Part shown: one piece after another, positions 9,561 to 17,780 of the stretch
How positions within the stretch are numbered: the first letter of the stretch is position 1
How the letters are laid out: the number at the start of each line of letters is the position of its first letter
Origin: Deinococcota bacterium
Lineage (GTDB): Bacteria > Deinococcota > Deinococci > Deinococcales > Trueperaceae
Reading direction: 5' to 3'
DNA length: 36,311 bases
Assembly: GCA_963170125.1 (NCBI GenBank)
Contig: CAUJFI010000085.1
Span: forward strand, 1 to 36,311
The notes under the pieces: model-generated
The model's input: only the letters and a program-made list of their open reading frames with translations
What the model was told of the DNA's origin: nothing
The model's database searches: none
Made by a program: the position numbers and the translations under genes

Positions 9561-10322
9561 GTGATGTCTCTCTCATGGCACGCTCTCATCATCGGTCTGG
9601 CAGGCGGGTTCTTCGGGAGCATGGTCGGCCTCGGAGGGGCGGTCGTCATGATCCCGCTCATGACCGGCTGGGCGAAGCTCAGCCAGCACAAGGCGCACGC
9701 CACCAGCCTCATCGCGGTCGTGTTCACCGGCCTCGTCGGGGCGTGGGCCTACGCGGGCGACGGCAAGCTGGACTGGGGCATCGCCGTCGTCGTCGGCGTT
9801 GCGGCCGTGATCACCTCGATCATCGCGGCGGCCTACTCGACCCGGGTCCCGGCAGCGCTGCTGAAGAAGGTCTTCGGCGGTCTACTCGTCGCGGCCGCCA
9901 TCTTGCTGATCTCCGGGCTCGAGGTCTCCGGCACCGGCATCGGGGGCGCCTGGCGGATCCCTTCCGCGCTCCTCCTCGGCCTCATGTCCGGCACCCTGAC
10001 GGGCCTGTTAGGCATCGGCGGCGGCGCGTTCGTCGTGCCGCTGCTCGTGTTCGCGTTCGGCCTGCCGCAGCACATCGCGCAAGGCACCAGCTTGGCGGTC
10101 ATGATCCCGGCGGGCATCGCCGGCACCCTCGTGCACGCGCGGGCTGGGCGCTTGGACCCGAAGCTCGCTGTGGGCCTCATCATCGGGGTCGCCATCGGGG
10201 CGTTCGGCGGCGGCAAGCTCGCGCTCCTCACGCCCGACCGGCCGCTGCAGATCATCTTCGGGCTTATCCTGTTGTGGACGGGAGCCCGTTACCTGCTTCC
10301 GAAGCGCAAGCCGATACCCTGA
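9561..10322 (+). CDS. TauE/SafE family sulfite/anion exporter-like membrane protein
   Basis: A protein of 253 residues with about eight hydrophobic segments in two similar halves. Each half opens with the family's glycine-rich motif: FFGSMVGLGGAVVMIPLM near residue 15 and SGTLTGLLGIGGGAFVVPLL near 145. The family (old DUF81) exports small sulfur anions such as sulfite or sulfoacetate, but substrates are known for few members. The start is GTG 9561 or ATG 9564; they are adjacent in frame and the -10 box does not decide between them. The gene stands 77 nt upstream of an ABC importer of the nitrate/sulfonate class, so a shared anion theme is possible but unproven. Confidence 0.9.
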   Translation: MMSLSWHALIIGLAGGFFGSMVGLGGAVVMIPLMTGWAKLSQHKAHATSLIAVVFTGLVGAWAYAGDGKLDWGIAVVVGVAAVITSIIAAAYSTRVPAALLKKVFGGLLVAAAILLISGLEVSGTGIGGAWRIPSALLLGLMSGTLTGLLGIGGGAFVVPLLVFAFGLPQHIAQGTSLAVMIPAGIAGTLVHARAGRLDPKLAVGLIIGVAIGAFGGGKLALLTPDRPLQIIFGLILLWTGARYLLPKRKPIP

Positions 10323-10399
10323 AGCGCCGGCCCTGGACGCCACGGTCGGAACGTCACGACACCGCCCGAGGAGCGACTGGACACTGATGGATTCAGACG

Positions 10400-12154
10400 A
10401 TGGATCGGCGCCAAGGCACCCCTTCAGGTGCGGGCATGACCGTCCTGCCGGTCTCGGTCGCTGTCGGGCGGCGCGGGCTGAGCGTGTGGGACGTCGTCGC
10501 CTTCGGCGTCCTGCTGGCCGTCCTCGCCCTGGTGGCGCTCGGCGGTAGGGGAGCGTTCGCGGAGCTTGGCGCCGCCGAGGCCGGCGCGCACTCCCTCGAT
10601 CCCCGTGCGCTGCCATGGTACGCGGCGCGCACGAGCCTGCGGATGGTCATCGCCCTCGGCGCGTCGTTCGTGTTCACCCTGGGCTACGCGACGCTAGCCG
10701 CCAAGAACCGCCGGGCGGGCGCCTTCCTCATCCCGCTCCTCGACGTCTTGCAGTCCGTGCCCGTCCTAGGCTTCGTGTCCGTCGCCACCCTGTTCTTCTT
10801 GAACCTCACGCCCGGTCGCGTGTTCGGCGCCGAGCTCGTGGCGCTGTTCGCCATCTTCACGAGCCAGGCGTGGAACATGACCTTCAGCCTCTACGCGTCG
10901 CTGCTAAGCGTCCCGAAGGAGCTAGAGGAGGTCGGGCGCTCGTTCAGGCTCGGCGCGTCGGCCCGGTTCTGGCGCATCGAGCTGCCTTACGCGCTGCCGC
11001 CACTCGTGTGGAACGCCATGGTGTCCATGTCCGGCGCCTGGTTCTTCGTCGTCGCCGCGGAGTCGATCGCGGTCGGCAACACGACCATCGACCTACCAGG
11101 CGTCGGCACCTACATAGCCTCGGCGCTCGCGGCCCGCGACCTCGCCGCCGTCGGTTGGGCGATCCTGACGATGGCGTGCGTGATCCTCGCGTACGACGTG
11201 CTCCTCTTCCGGCCGCTCGTGGCGTGGTCAGCGCGCTTCCGGTACGAGACCGGCTACGGCGGGGGCGAGGAGGAGGCCTCCGTCGTCTACCAGGCGCTGA
11301 CGCGCTCGCGCCTCGTGCGCGGCCTGGTCGCCCGCATCGCCACCCTGGCGCCGCGCCCCGGCCCGACGCCACCACCACGCCCGACGCTTCCGAGCGACCC
11401 GACGAGGGAGCGCCGCCTGGACGCGGTCCTCGGCTTGGTGGCCGGCGGCGCGGCGCTCGCCTGCCTGGTGCTCGCCTGGCGCTACCTCGGCGACGCCGTG
11501 ACCGCCACCGAGGCTTGGCACGTCGTGGTGCTCGGCTCCTACACGGCCCTGCGCGTGTTCGTGCTCGTCGTGGTCGCGAGCCTGATCTGGGTGCCCATCG
11601 CCGTCCACGTCGGCCTGAGACCGCGCCTCCGGGCCTGGGTGCAGCCGGCGGCCCAGGTCCTCGCGGCGTTCCCCGCCAACCTTGTGTTCCCACTCGCCGT
11701 CTGGGCCATCGTCAGGTACGGGCTGGATCCGAACGTCTGGCTCAGCCCGCTGATGATCCTGGGGACGCAGTGGTACATCCTCTTCAACGTCGCCGCCGGC
11801 GCTGCGGGCATGCCCGGCGAGCTCCGCGACGTCGCCGCCGGCTTCCGCGTGCGGGGTTGGCTCTGGTGGCGCAAGGTCGCCCTACCAGCGGTCGCCTCGA
11901 CCTTCCTGACCGGCGTGATCACGGCCTCCGGTGGCGCCTGGAACGCCAGCATCGTGGCCGAACTGGTCCACTGGGGCGACGAGACTATCGAGGCGGCCGG
12001 GCTCGGGGCCTACATCGTGAAGGCGACGACAGCCGGTGACGGCGCACGCATCGTTCTCGGCATCGCCGTGATGAGCCTTTACGTCGTGCTCATCAACCGC
12101 GCGGTCTGGGAGCCGCTGCGGCGGCACGTCGACAGGCGCTTCCGCCTAGAGTGA
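10400..12154 (+). CDS. Fused double permease of a nitrate/sulfonate-type ABC importer
   Basis: A protein of 584 residues containing two complete binding-protein-dependent permease domains in one chain. Each has about five to six membrane spans and an EAA loop that docks the ATPase: one from about residue 178 (VGRSFRLGASARFWRIELP) and one from about 478 (VAAGFRVRGWLWWRKVALP). A proline-rich cytoplasmic linker (about 314-345) joins them. Most related importers use two separate permease chains. The start is uncertain: ATG 10400 is the longest, while ATG 10436 has a weak AGGTG 5 nt upstream. The ATPase gene begins 4 nt after the stop, so they form an operon. No solute-binding protein is encoded nearby. 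Confidence 0.9.
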   Translation: MDRRQGTPSGAGMTVLPVSVAVGRRGLSVWDVVAFGVLLAVLALVALGGRGAFAELGAAEAGAHSLDPRALPWYAARTSLRMVIALGASFVFTLGYATLAAKNRRAGAFLIPLLDVLQSVPVLGFVSVATLFFLNLTPGRVFGAELVALFAIFTSQAWNMTFSLYASLLSVPKELEEVGRSFRLGASARFWRIELPYALPPLVWNAMVSMSGAWFFVVAAESIAVGNTTIDLPGVGTYIASALAARDLAAVGWAILTMACVILAYDVLLFRPLVAWSARFRYETGYGGGEEEASVVYQALTRSRLVRGLVARIATLAPRPGPTPPPRPTLPSDPTRERRLDAVLGLVAGGAALACLVLAWRYLGDAVTATEAWHVVVLGSYTALRVFVLVVVASLIWVPIAVHVGLRPRLRAWVQPAAQVLAAFPANLVFPLAVWAIVRYGLDPNVWLSPLMILGTQWYILFNVAAGAAGMPGELRDVAAGFRVRGWLWWRKVALPAVASTFLTGVITASGGAWNASIVAELVHWGDETIEAAGLGAYIVKATTAGDGARIVLGIAVMSLYVVLINRAVWEPLRRHVDRRFRLE

Positions 12155-12158
12155 GGGC

Positions 12159-13463
12159 ATGGAGATGGCGGTCATGGAGATCGTACGGCTAACGGGGGTC
12201 GGCAAGACCTTCGCGCGCCCGGGTACGCTGCCGCTCGTGGTCCTGGAGGGCGTCTCGCTCACCTTGCGCCAGGGAGAGATCGTCGGCATAGTCGGCCGGT
12301 CCGGCTCCGGGAAGAGCACGCTCCTCAGAGTCATAGCGGGCCTGACGGAGCCCACCACCGGCTCGGTCGCGTACCGGGGCACAGCCGTGGTGGGACCGCC
12401 GCCCGGCGTGGCGATGGTCTTCCAGAGCTTCGCCCTCCTCCCTTGGCTCACCGTGCTCGGGAACGTAGAGCTCGGCCTCCAGGCGCTCGGCACGAGCAGG
12501 GAAGAGACGCGGGCACGCGCCATGGAAGCCATCGACCTCATCGGCCTAGACGGCTTCGAGCTGGCCTTCCCCCGTGAGCTCTCCGGCGGCATGCGCCAGC
12601 GCGTGGGGATCGCGAGGGCCCTCGTCGTCCACCCCGAGGTCCTGCTGATGGACGAGCCGTTCTCGGCCCTCGACGTGCTCACGGCTGAGGCGCTACGCGG
12701 GGAGCTCCTCGAGCTCTGGTCGAGCGGCCGCCTGCCCACCGCCGTCATCGTCCTCGTCACCCACAACATCGAGGAGGCGGTTCTCATGTGCGACCGCGTC
12801 CTGGTCTTCGCCAGCCGGCCCGGCCGGGTGGCGGCCGAGGTCGCCATCGACCTGCCACACCCCCGCGACAAGGCCGACCCGCGCTTCGGGAGGCTCGTCG
12901 AACGCCTCTACTCCGAGCTCGCTGGGCTCACCGTGCCGCGCGTGGCCACGTCCCCCGCCGGTGCCCAGGAGCTCTTCCGGCACCTCCCGCACGCCTCGCC
13001 CGGCCTGATGGCCGGCCTCATCGAGGCGCTGATCGAGCGCCCGTACTCGGGCCACGCCGACCTGCCGGTGTTCGCGCACTCGCTACGCATGGAGGTCGAC
13101 GACCTCTTCCCGGCGGCGGAGGCCCTGCAGCTGCTAGGCTTCGTGCGCTTGGAAGGGGGCGACATGATCATCACCGGCGCCGGGCGGCGGTTCGAGGAGG
13201 CGGACGGGGACGACCGCAAGGCCTTGTTCGCGCAGGCCCTCGTCGACCACGTGCCCCTGGTCGCCCACCTCCTCGAGGTCCTGCAGGCGGCTCCCGAGCA
13301 CAGCGCCCCTTACGGGAAGCTGCTGACGGAGCTGGAGCACGCCCTCGCCCCGCACGCAGCCGAGGAGACGTTGCGCACGGCGATCACGTGGAGCCGCTAC
13401 GCCGAGCTCGTCGAGTACGACGACGGCACGCGGACACTCGGCTTGGAGAAGGAGCCGGTGTGA
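12159..13463 (+). CDS. ABC importer ATPase with C-terminal AAA-associated domain
   Basis: A protein of 434 residues. Residues 1-255 form an NtrD/SsuB-like ATPase: Walker A GRSGSGKS (46-53), Q-loop VFQSF, signature LSGGM (141-145), Walker B LLMDEP (162-167) and H-loop His202. Residues about 270-434 are an extra domain of the AAA-associated C-terminal type (probably winged-helix-like), with motifs SGHADLPVFAHSLRMEVDDLFP, EALQLLGFV and TAITWSRYAELVEYDD. Such a tail is absent from ordinary SsuB/TauB and is likely regulatory; that is inference. In-frame ATGs at 12165 and 12174 are alternatives; GGAG at 12161 could serve 12174. It is coupled to the next gene by a GTGA overlap. Confidence 0.93.
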   Translation: MEMAVMEIVRLTGVGKTFARPGTLPLVVLEGVSLTLRQGEIVGIVGRSGSGKSTLLRVIAGLTEPTTGSVAYRGTAVVGPPPGVAMVFQSFALLPWLTVLGNVELGLQALGTSREETRARAMEAIDLIGLDGFELAFPRELSGGMRQRVGIARALVVHPEVLLMDEPFSALDVLTAEALRGELLELWSSGRLPTAVIVLVTHNIEEAVLMCDRVLVFASRPGRVAAEVAIDLPHPRDKADPRFGRLVERLYSELAGLTVPRVATSPAGAQELFRHLPHASPGLMAGLIEALIERPYSGHADLPVFAHSLRMEVDDLFPAAEALQLLGFVRLEGGDMIITGAGRRFEEADGDDRKALFAQALVDHVPLVAHLLEVLQAAPEHSAPYGKLLTELEHALAPHAAEETLRTAITWSRYAELVEYDDGTRTLGLEKEPV

Positions 13464-14137
13464 ACGCCGCCTGGAGCGGGGCGCTCGCCAGGGCCTTCAA
13501 GGAGCCCGTCAGCGCCCTCACCCACCTGGCTGGCGCCGTCCTGGCCGCCGCGGCCACGGTAGTGCTGGCGGTCATGGCGCGAGGCGACGCCATGGCGGTG
13601 GCGGCGTTCCTGGTCTTCGGCGCGACCTCCGTGCTGCTGTTCACGGCGAGCACCCTGCTGCACGCCGTACGCGCCGGGCCGGGGGCCGAGCGGTGGTTGA
13701 GGCGCTTCGATCACGGGGCCATCTACCTTCTGATCGCGGGCTCCTACACGCCCATCACGTTCGTGGCTTTGCAGCCCCAGCGCGCCGCGCTAGGCTGGTG
13801 GCTGTACGCGCTCGTCTGGCTCTGCGCCGTCGGCGGCCTCGTGTTCAAGACGTTCTGGCTGAGCGCCCCGCGCTGGCTCAGCACGGCCCTCTACCTCGCC
13901 ATGGGCTGGCTCGTCGTCCTCGCGATCGTGCCCGTTGCAAGGTCGCTCGGCACGGCTAACACCATCTGGTTGGGGCTGGGCGGCCTCTTCTACAGTGTGG
14001 GGGCGGTGGTCTACGCGCTCAAGCGACCCCGCCTGTGGCCGGGCGTGTTCGGCTTCCACGAGCTCTGGCACCTGTTCGTGCTGGCAGGCTGGGGCTGCCA
14101 CCTCGTGATGATGCTGCGCCTTGCCGCGGGCGCGTGA
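13460..14137 (+). CDS. Hemolysin III / PAQR family membrane protein
   Basis: A protein of 225 residues with seven predicted membrane segments. Conserved PAQR residues are present: EPVSALTHLAG at the N-terminus, STLLHA, RRFDHGAIYLLIAGSYTP, and the terminal HELWHLFVLAGWGCH with the paired histidines thought to bind zinc. Bacterial members (YqfA, TrhA) affect membrane lipid balance; true haemolytic activity is doubtful for most. The GTG at 13460 overlaps the stop of the ATPase gene and has the Shine-Dalgarno GGAGAAGGAG (13445-13454) 5 nt upstream, fixing the start. The tight coupling to the importer ATPase suggests one transcript with it. Confidence 0.93.
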   Translation: MNAAWSGALARAFKEPVSALTHLAGAVLAAAATVVLAVMARGDAMAVAAFLVFGATSVLLFTASTLLHAVRAGPGAERWLRRFDHGAIYLLIAGSYTPITFVALQPQRAALGWWLYALVWLCAVGGLVFKTFWLSAPRWLSTALYLAMGWLVVLAIVPVARSLGTANTIWLGLGGLFYSVGAVVYALKRPRLWPGVFGFHELWHLFVLAGWGCHLVMMLRLAAGA

Positions 14138-14162
14138 CCCGGGCGCGGCCGGCGCGACGCCC

Positions 14163-14184
14163 CGTATAACCCGCGTATAACCCG
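14163..14184. repeat. Two tandem copies of an 11-bp element (CGTATAACCCG)
   Basis: CGTATAACCCG occurs at 14163-14173 and again at 14174-14184 with no mismatch, in an otherwise very GC-rich gap. Each copy contains TATAAC, a good -10 hexamer, one helical turn apart. It is probably the promoter and/or an operator of the stalk-domain gene, giving a leader of about 85-95 nt. No matching -35 box is clear. Confidence 0.55.
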
Positions 14185-14271
14185 AACCGCCCTAGGCTGC
14201 CCCGTACGAGGCTCAGCGGCCCGCGGGTGCGTAGCGTCCGGGCGCCAGCGACCGCGCCCCGGAGGTGCATA

Positions 14272-14955
14272 GTGAAACGGACCGTCATCGCCCTGTTGTC
14301 GACCCTCTCCACCCTCACGAGCGCCGGGCTCGCCCAGGAGTACACCGTCACGGTCGACGGCGCGCGGTCGTCGCTCACCGCCGTGACCCTGAACGGCGTG
14401 GTGTACGTGCCCCTCCGGGCCCTCACCGACGTCGGCGTGGTGGCCACCTTCGACGGCGGCGCCTTGGCCCTGACCCTACCCCCGAAGGCGGCCGGCGGCG
14501 CGGACCAACGGCAGTCGGTGGAGGGTTGCCTCCGTCAGGACCTCTTCAACGGCGTCTGGCGCATGCGCGTAACGGGCGTGGAGGGCCTGACGGGCGACAA
14601 GCGAGGCTGGGGGGTCACCGTGGAGCTGCGCAACGGCACCGCCACCACGCTCATGCCGGTGGACGCCGGCGCCAGCCCGACGGGCGAGGGCATCCAGCTC
14701 GTGCTGGCCGACGGCAGGATCCTGGAGGCCGACCCCTACGACGTCCAACAGCTCACGTTCGCGAGCCTGCCGCAGGGCGGCGGTCTCACCCACGAGCTGC
14801 TCTTCTACGTCCCTGACGGCGCGGCGCTGGGCGAGCCGGACAAGTTCCTGTTCGAGTTGCAGCCGGACGGCATCGGCTTCACGCCGCAACAGGCCGGGGT
14901 GGCGTTCACGGTCCCCAACCCGAGCCTGAGGGTGAGGCTCGGCTGCGGCATGTAG
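14272..14955 (+). CDS. Secreted stalk-domain (copper amine oxidase N-terminal-like) protein
   Basis: A protein of 227 residues. GTG 14272 is chosen because GGAGGT (14261-14266) precedes it by 5 nt and it yields a clean signal peptide: MKRT, a hydrophobic core, then AGLA|Q with cleavage predicted after Ala21. Just after the signal comes a stalk-domain-like unit (TVDGARSSL...VTLNGVVYVPLRALTDVGVVATFDGGALAL). The remainder is a beta-rich domain with two cysteines (near residues 85 and 225) that I do not recognise. It is probably exported to the periplasm or cell surface; function unknown. Confidence 0.8.
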   Translation: MKRTVIALLSTLSTLTSAGLAQEYTVTVDGARSSLTAVTLNGVVYVPLRALTDVGVVATFDGGALALTLPPKAAGGADQRQSVEGCLRQDLFNGVWRMRVTGVEGLTGDKRGWGVTVELRNGTATTLMPVDAGASPTGEGIQLVLADGRILEADPYDVQQLTFASLPQGGGLTHELLFYVPDGAALGEPDKFLFELQPDGIGFTPQQAGVAFTVPNPSLRVRLGCGM

Positions 14956-15015
14956 GGTTCCGGGCGGCCGACGCGCACCGGGCCCGCAGGACGCCCCACG
15001 ACACCTTGGGAAAGG

Positions 15016-15054
15016 GTGCGCGCGCCGACTGGGTTACCGGGCCGGCGCGCGCAC
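15016..15054. terminator. Bidirectional terminator hairpin between convergent genes
   Basis: GTGCGCGCGCCG (15016-15027) and CGGCGCGCGCAC (15043-15054) form a perfect 12-bp stem around a 15-nt loop. It lies between the stop of the stalk-domain gene (14955) and the stop of the P5C dehydrogenase gene (15071, minus strand). No T-tract on either side. Confidence 0.65.
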
Positions 15055-15070
15055 GAGCCCGCCAACGGAA

Positions 15071-16618
15071 CTAGAACCGCTCGGTGACCGTCTTCATCTC
15101 CATGAAGTTGCGCAGGTAGTCCGGTCCGCCCGCCTTCGTGTTCGAGCCGGACATCTTGAAGCCGCCGAACGGCTGGACGCCGACCAGCGCGCCCGTGATC
15201 TTGCGGTTGAGGTAGAGGTTGCCGGCCTGGAACTCGCGGCGCGCCTTCTCCAGGTTGCGCCTGTCCTCGCTGATCACACCGCCGGTAAGGGCGTAGCTGC
15301 TGCCGTTCGCGATCTCGAGGGCGTGGTCGAAGTCGCGTGCGCGCAGCACGCTCACGACCGGCCCGAAGATCTCGTCGCACGCGATGCTCGCGCCGACCGG
15401 CACGTCGGCGAACACTGTCGGTCGTATGAACCAGCCGTCACCACCGGCCGGGCCGCCGCCCGTCAGGAGCCGCGCCTCGTTCTTGCCGGCCTCGATGTAG
15501 CCCAGGATCTTCACGTACTGGCGCTCGTTGATGACGGCGCAGACGTCGTGGTTGTCGTCCGCCGGCCCGACGCTCAGGGCCTCTGTGAGCGCCTTCACGC
15601 GTTCCAGCACGGCGTCGTACACGGCGTCGACCACGATGAGCCTGCTCATGGCGGAGCACTTCTGGCCCTGGAACCCGAACGCGCTGGCCACGGCGGAGGC
15701 GGCCGCCAACTCGACGTCGGCGGAAGCGTCGACGATGAGGGCGTCCTTGCCGCCCATCTCGAGGAACGCCCGCTTGAGCCAGTGCTGACCGGGGTGCACC
15801 TTGGCCGAGCGCTCGAAGATGCGCACCCCCGTCGCGACGGAGCCCGTGAAGTTGATGAAGCGCGTGCGCGGGTGGTCGACGAGGGCATCGCCCAGGACGG
15901 CGTCGTCGCCCGTGAGCAGGTTGAACACGCCGGCAGGGAAGCCGGCCTCGGCCACGAGCTCCATGAACTTCGCAGCGATGACGGGCGTGGCGGGGGAGGG
16001 CTTGATGATGACGGTGTTGCCGACGACGACGGGACCGACGGCGGTACCCACGAGGATGGCGAGCAAGAAGTTCCACGGCGGGATGACGAGGCCGACGCCC
16101 ATGGGCTGGAAGGTCGTCGTGTTCTCCTCGCCGGGGTGGGCGTACGTGGGCAGCGGCTCGGCGAGTGGCAGCGCGGTGCGCGCGTAGTACTCGCAGAAGT
16201 CGATGGCCTCGGCCACGTCGGCGATGGCCTCGAGGTAGTTCTTGGACGCCTCGAACACGAGCCAGGCGGCCAGCTCCTCGCGCCGGCGCCGCATCACGGC
16301 CGCGAGCTTGACGAGCGGGCGCGCCCGCTCGGCCATGCCCCAACGCGACCAGTCGGCGTAGGCCTCCCACGCCGCGTCCATGGCGCGTTCGATCTCACGC
16401 GGACCGGCCTTGGCGACGCGGCCGACGAGCCGGTCCTTGCGCGCTGGGTCGTACGACTCGAGGAAGGACCCCGTCACGACTTGCTCGCCGCCGATGGTGA
16501 GCGGGTAGTCGCGGCCCAGTTGCGCCCTCACGCCCGCGAGGGCGCGCTGGAAACTGGCCAGGGTGGCCGGATCGGAGAAGTCGGCGAACGGTTCGTTGCG
16601 GTAAGGCTCGAAGAGCAT
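15071..16618 (-). CDS. pruA: L-glutamate gamma-semialdehyde (1-pyrroline-5-carboxylate) dehydrogenase
   Basis: A protein of 515 residues, nearly the length of the Thermus enzyme. It oxidises glutamate semialdehyde to glutamate with NAD+, the second step of proline breakdown. Seen: PWNFLLAI (181-188), GNTVIIKPSPATP, FTGSVATG (NAD site), general base Glu287 in LEMGGKDA, nucleophile Cys321 in GQKCSA, and CDEIFGPVVSV. The start ATG at 16618 has an AGGGAGG Shine-Dalgarno 9 nt upstream. The proline dehydrogenase gene lies 65 nt upstream on the same strand, so the two are probably one operon. Confidence 0.97.
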   Translation of the reverse strand: MLFEPYRNEPFADFSDPATLASFQRALAGVRAQLGRDYPLTIGGEQVVTGSFLESYDPARKDRLVGRVAKAGPREIERAMDAAWEAYADWSRWGMAERARPLVKLAAVMRRRREELAAWLVFEASKNYLEAIADVAEAIDFCEYYARTALPLAEPLPTYAHPGEENTTTFQPMGVGLVIPPWNFLLAILVGTAVGPVVVGNTVIIKPSPATPVIAAKFMELVAEAGFPAGVFNLLTGDDAVLGDALVDHPRTRFINFTGSVATGVRIFERSAKVHPGQHWLKRAFLEMGGKDALIVDASADVELAAASAVASAFGFQGQKCSAMSRLIVVDAVYDAVLERVKALTEALSVGPADDNHDVCAVINERQYVKILGYIEAGKNEARLLTGGGPAGGDGWFIRPTVFADVPVGASIACDEIFGPVVSVLRARDFDHALEIANGSSYALTGGVISEDRRNLEKARREFQAGNLYLNRKITGALVGVQPFGGFKMSGSNTKAGGPDYLRNFMEMKTVTERF

Positions 16619-16683
16619 CTAGCTGGTCCTCCCTGAGTAACGGCGCCACCCGTGGAGCGAGGCGGGGCGGCGGGCTGTCGCCT

Positions 16684-17628
16684 TCAGCCGAACAGCCCGC
16701 GCGCCACGAAGGCGAGGTTGGCGGGGCGTTCGGCCAGCCTGCGGCTGAAGTAACCGTACCAGTCCGACCCGAAAGGTACGTACACGCGCACCGGCAGCCC
16801 AGCGGCGCTGAGGCGCTCCTGGAGCTGCGGCTTCACGCCGTAGAGCATCTGCACCTCGTACCGGTCCTGGCTGAGCGCGGCGCCTTGCGCGTAGGCGAGC
16901 AGCTCGCGCTGCAGTCCCTCGTCGTGCGTGGCGACGTTGAGCTTCAGGCCCGCCCCGAGCGCGCGGTAGGCGAGGGCGCGGTAGGCCTCCTCGACGCCGG
17001 CCACGTCCTGGAGGGCGTGCTCGGCAGTCTCGCGGTAGGCGCCCTTCACGAGCCGCAGGGCCGTGGTGACGTCGGGGTACGCCCCGGCAAGGCCGATCAG
17101 CCGGTCGAGGTCTTCGGGGGTCCGGAAGAGGTAGCTCTGCAGCACGGTGCTCACGTGATGGTGCCCGGCCCGCCTGAGCTCCTCGTAGAGGTCGAGCGTG
17201 CCGCTCACGTAAGGCACGTTCTCCATGTCCAGACAGAGGTGGCCGCCGGCGGCCCCGATGGCGCTCGCGACGCCGTCGGCCAGCTCGAGCGCGAGCTCAG
17301 CGCTGACACCGAGACCGAGCTGCGTCGGCTTGACGCTGAAGTACGGCTCCACGCCGCGCTCACGCGCGACGGCGACGGACTCCTTCACGGCTTCCGCCAC
17401 CGCCCGCGAGGCGCTCTCGCTCTCGACGAACTCGCCGAGCAGGTCGAGGATGACGCGCCGGCCGCTCGCCTGGATGGCGAGGAGCACGGGCACCGCTGAC
17501 CGGATGTCCTCCCCGGCCACGAAGCGCCCCACGCCGAGGCGCCAACCGTAACGCCCGATCACCGATCTGACGGGCTTCGCGCCGGCGATGGCCAGGGCCG
17601 TGGTGCGGTAGAGGGCGGCTAGGTCCAT
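16684..17628 (-). CDS. Proline dehydrogenase (monofunctional, FAD-dependent)
   Basis: A protein of 314 residues, close to the roughly 307 of the Thermus enzyme. It oxidises proline to pyrroline-5-carboxylate, passing electrons via FAD to quinone. Diagnostic motifs: a DLLGEFVESES strand, LCLDMENVPYVSGTLDLYE, RLVKGAYRE, LNVATHDEG, YEVQMLYGVKP, and the C-terminal YVPFGSDWYGYFSRRLAERP that binds substrate and FAD. It precedes the P5C dehydrogenase gene on the same strand, giving a complete proline-to-glutamate route. The ATG at 17628 lacks a well-spaced Shine-Dalgarno; a TAGAAT -10 candidate lies 14 nt upstream. Confidence 0.96.
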   Translation of the reverse strand: MDLAALYRTTALAIAGAKPVRSVIGRYGWRLGVGRFVAGEDIRSAVPVLLAIQASGRRVILDLLGEFVESESASRAVAEAVKESVAVARERGVEPYFSVKPTQLGLGVSAELALELADGVASAIGAAGGHLCLDMENVPYVSGTLDLYEELRRAGHHHVSTVLQSYLFRTPEDLDRLIGLAGAYPDVTTALRLVKGAYRETAEHALQDVAGVEEAYRALAYRALGAGLKLNVATHDEGLQRELLAYAQGAALSQDRYEVQMLYGVKPQLQERLSAAGLPVRVYVPFGSDWYGYFSRRLAERPANLAFVARGLFG

Positions 17629-17642
17629 GGCTTCCGTAGGCG

Positions 17643-17730
17643 ATTCTACCTGTGCGAGAGCCCACGACCGTTGGCCAGGGGAGGGGGAGTAAACATTCGA
17701 ACAGTAGCGCTGGGCCCTCGCTGATAACTT
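17643..17730. promoter_or_regulatory. Divergent promoter region: proline operon / histidine phosphatase
   Basis: On the minus strand TAGAAT (17643-17648) sits 14 nt before the proline dehydrogenase ATG. On the plus strand TAACTT (17725-17730) is a -10 candidate for the gene starting at 17781. A perfect stem CGGCGGT-GCG-ACCGCCG (17748-17764) follows in that leader, just before the AAGGAG ribosome site. No clear -35 boxes. Confidence 0.4.
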
Positions 17731-17780
17731 GGCTCAAGCCCGCCGAGCGGCGGTGCGACCGCCGTCAGGTAAGGAGTTTC

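Noticed and set aside
9451..9576. Longer N-terminus for the SRAP protein
   Set aside because: The family needs Cys at position 2; only the ATG at 9450 gives MCGR.
12788..13459. Long open frame upstream of and in frame with the hemolysin III gene
   Set aside because: It is out-of-frame reading of the ABC ATPase gene, Arg/Pro/Gly-rich; the GTG at 13460 with a good Shine-Dalgarno is the real start.
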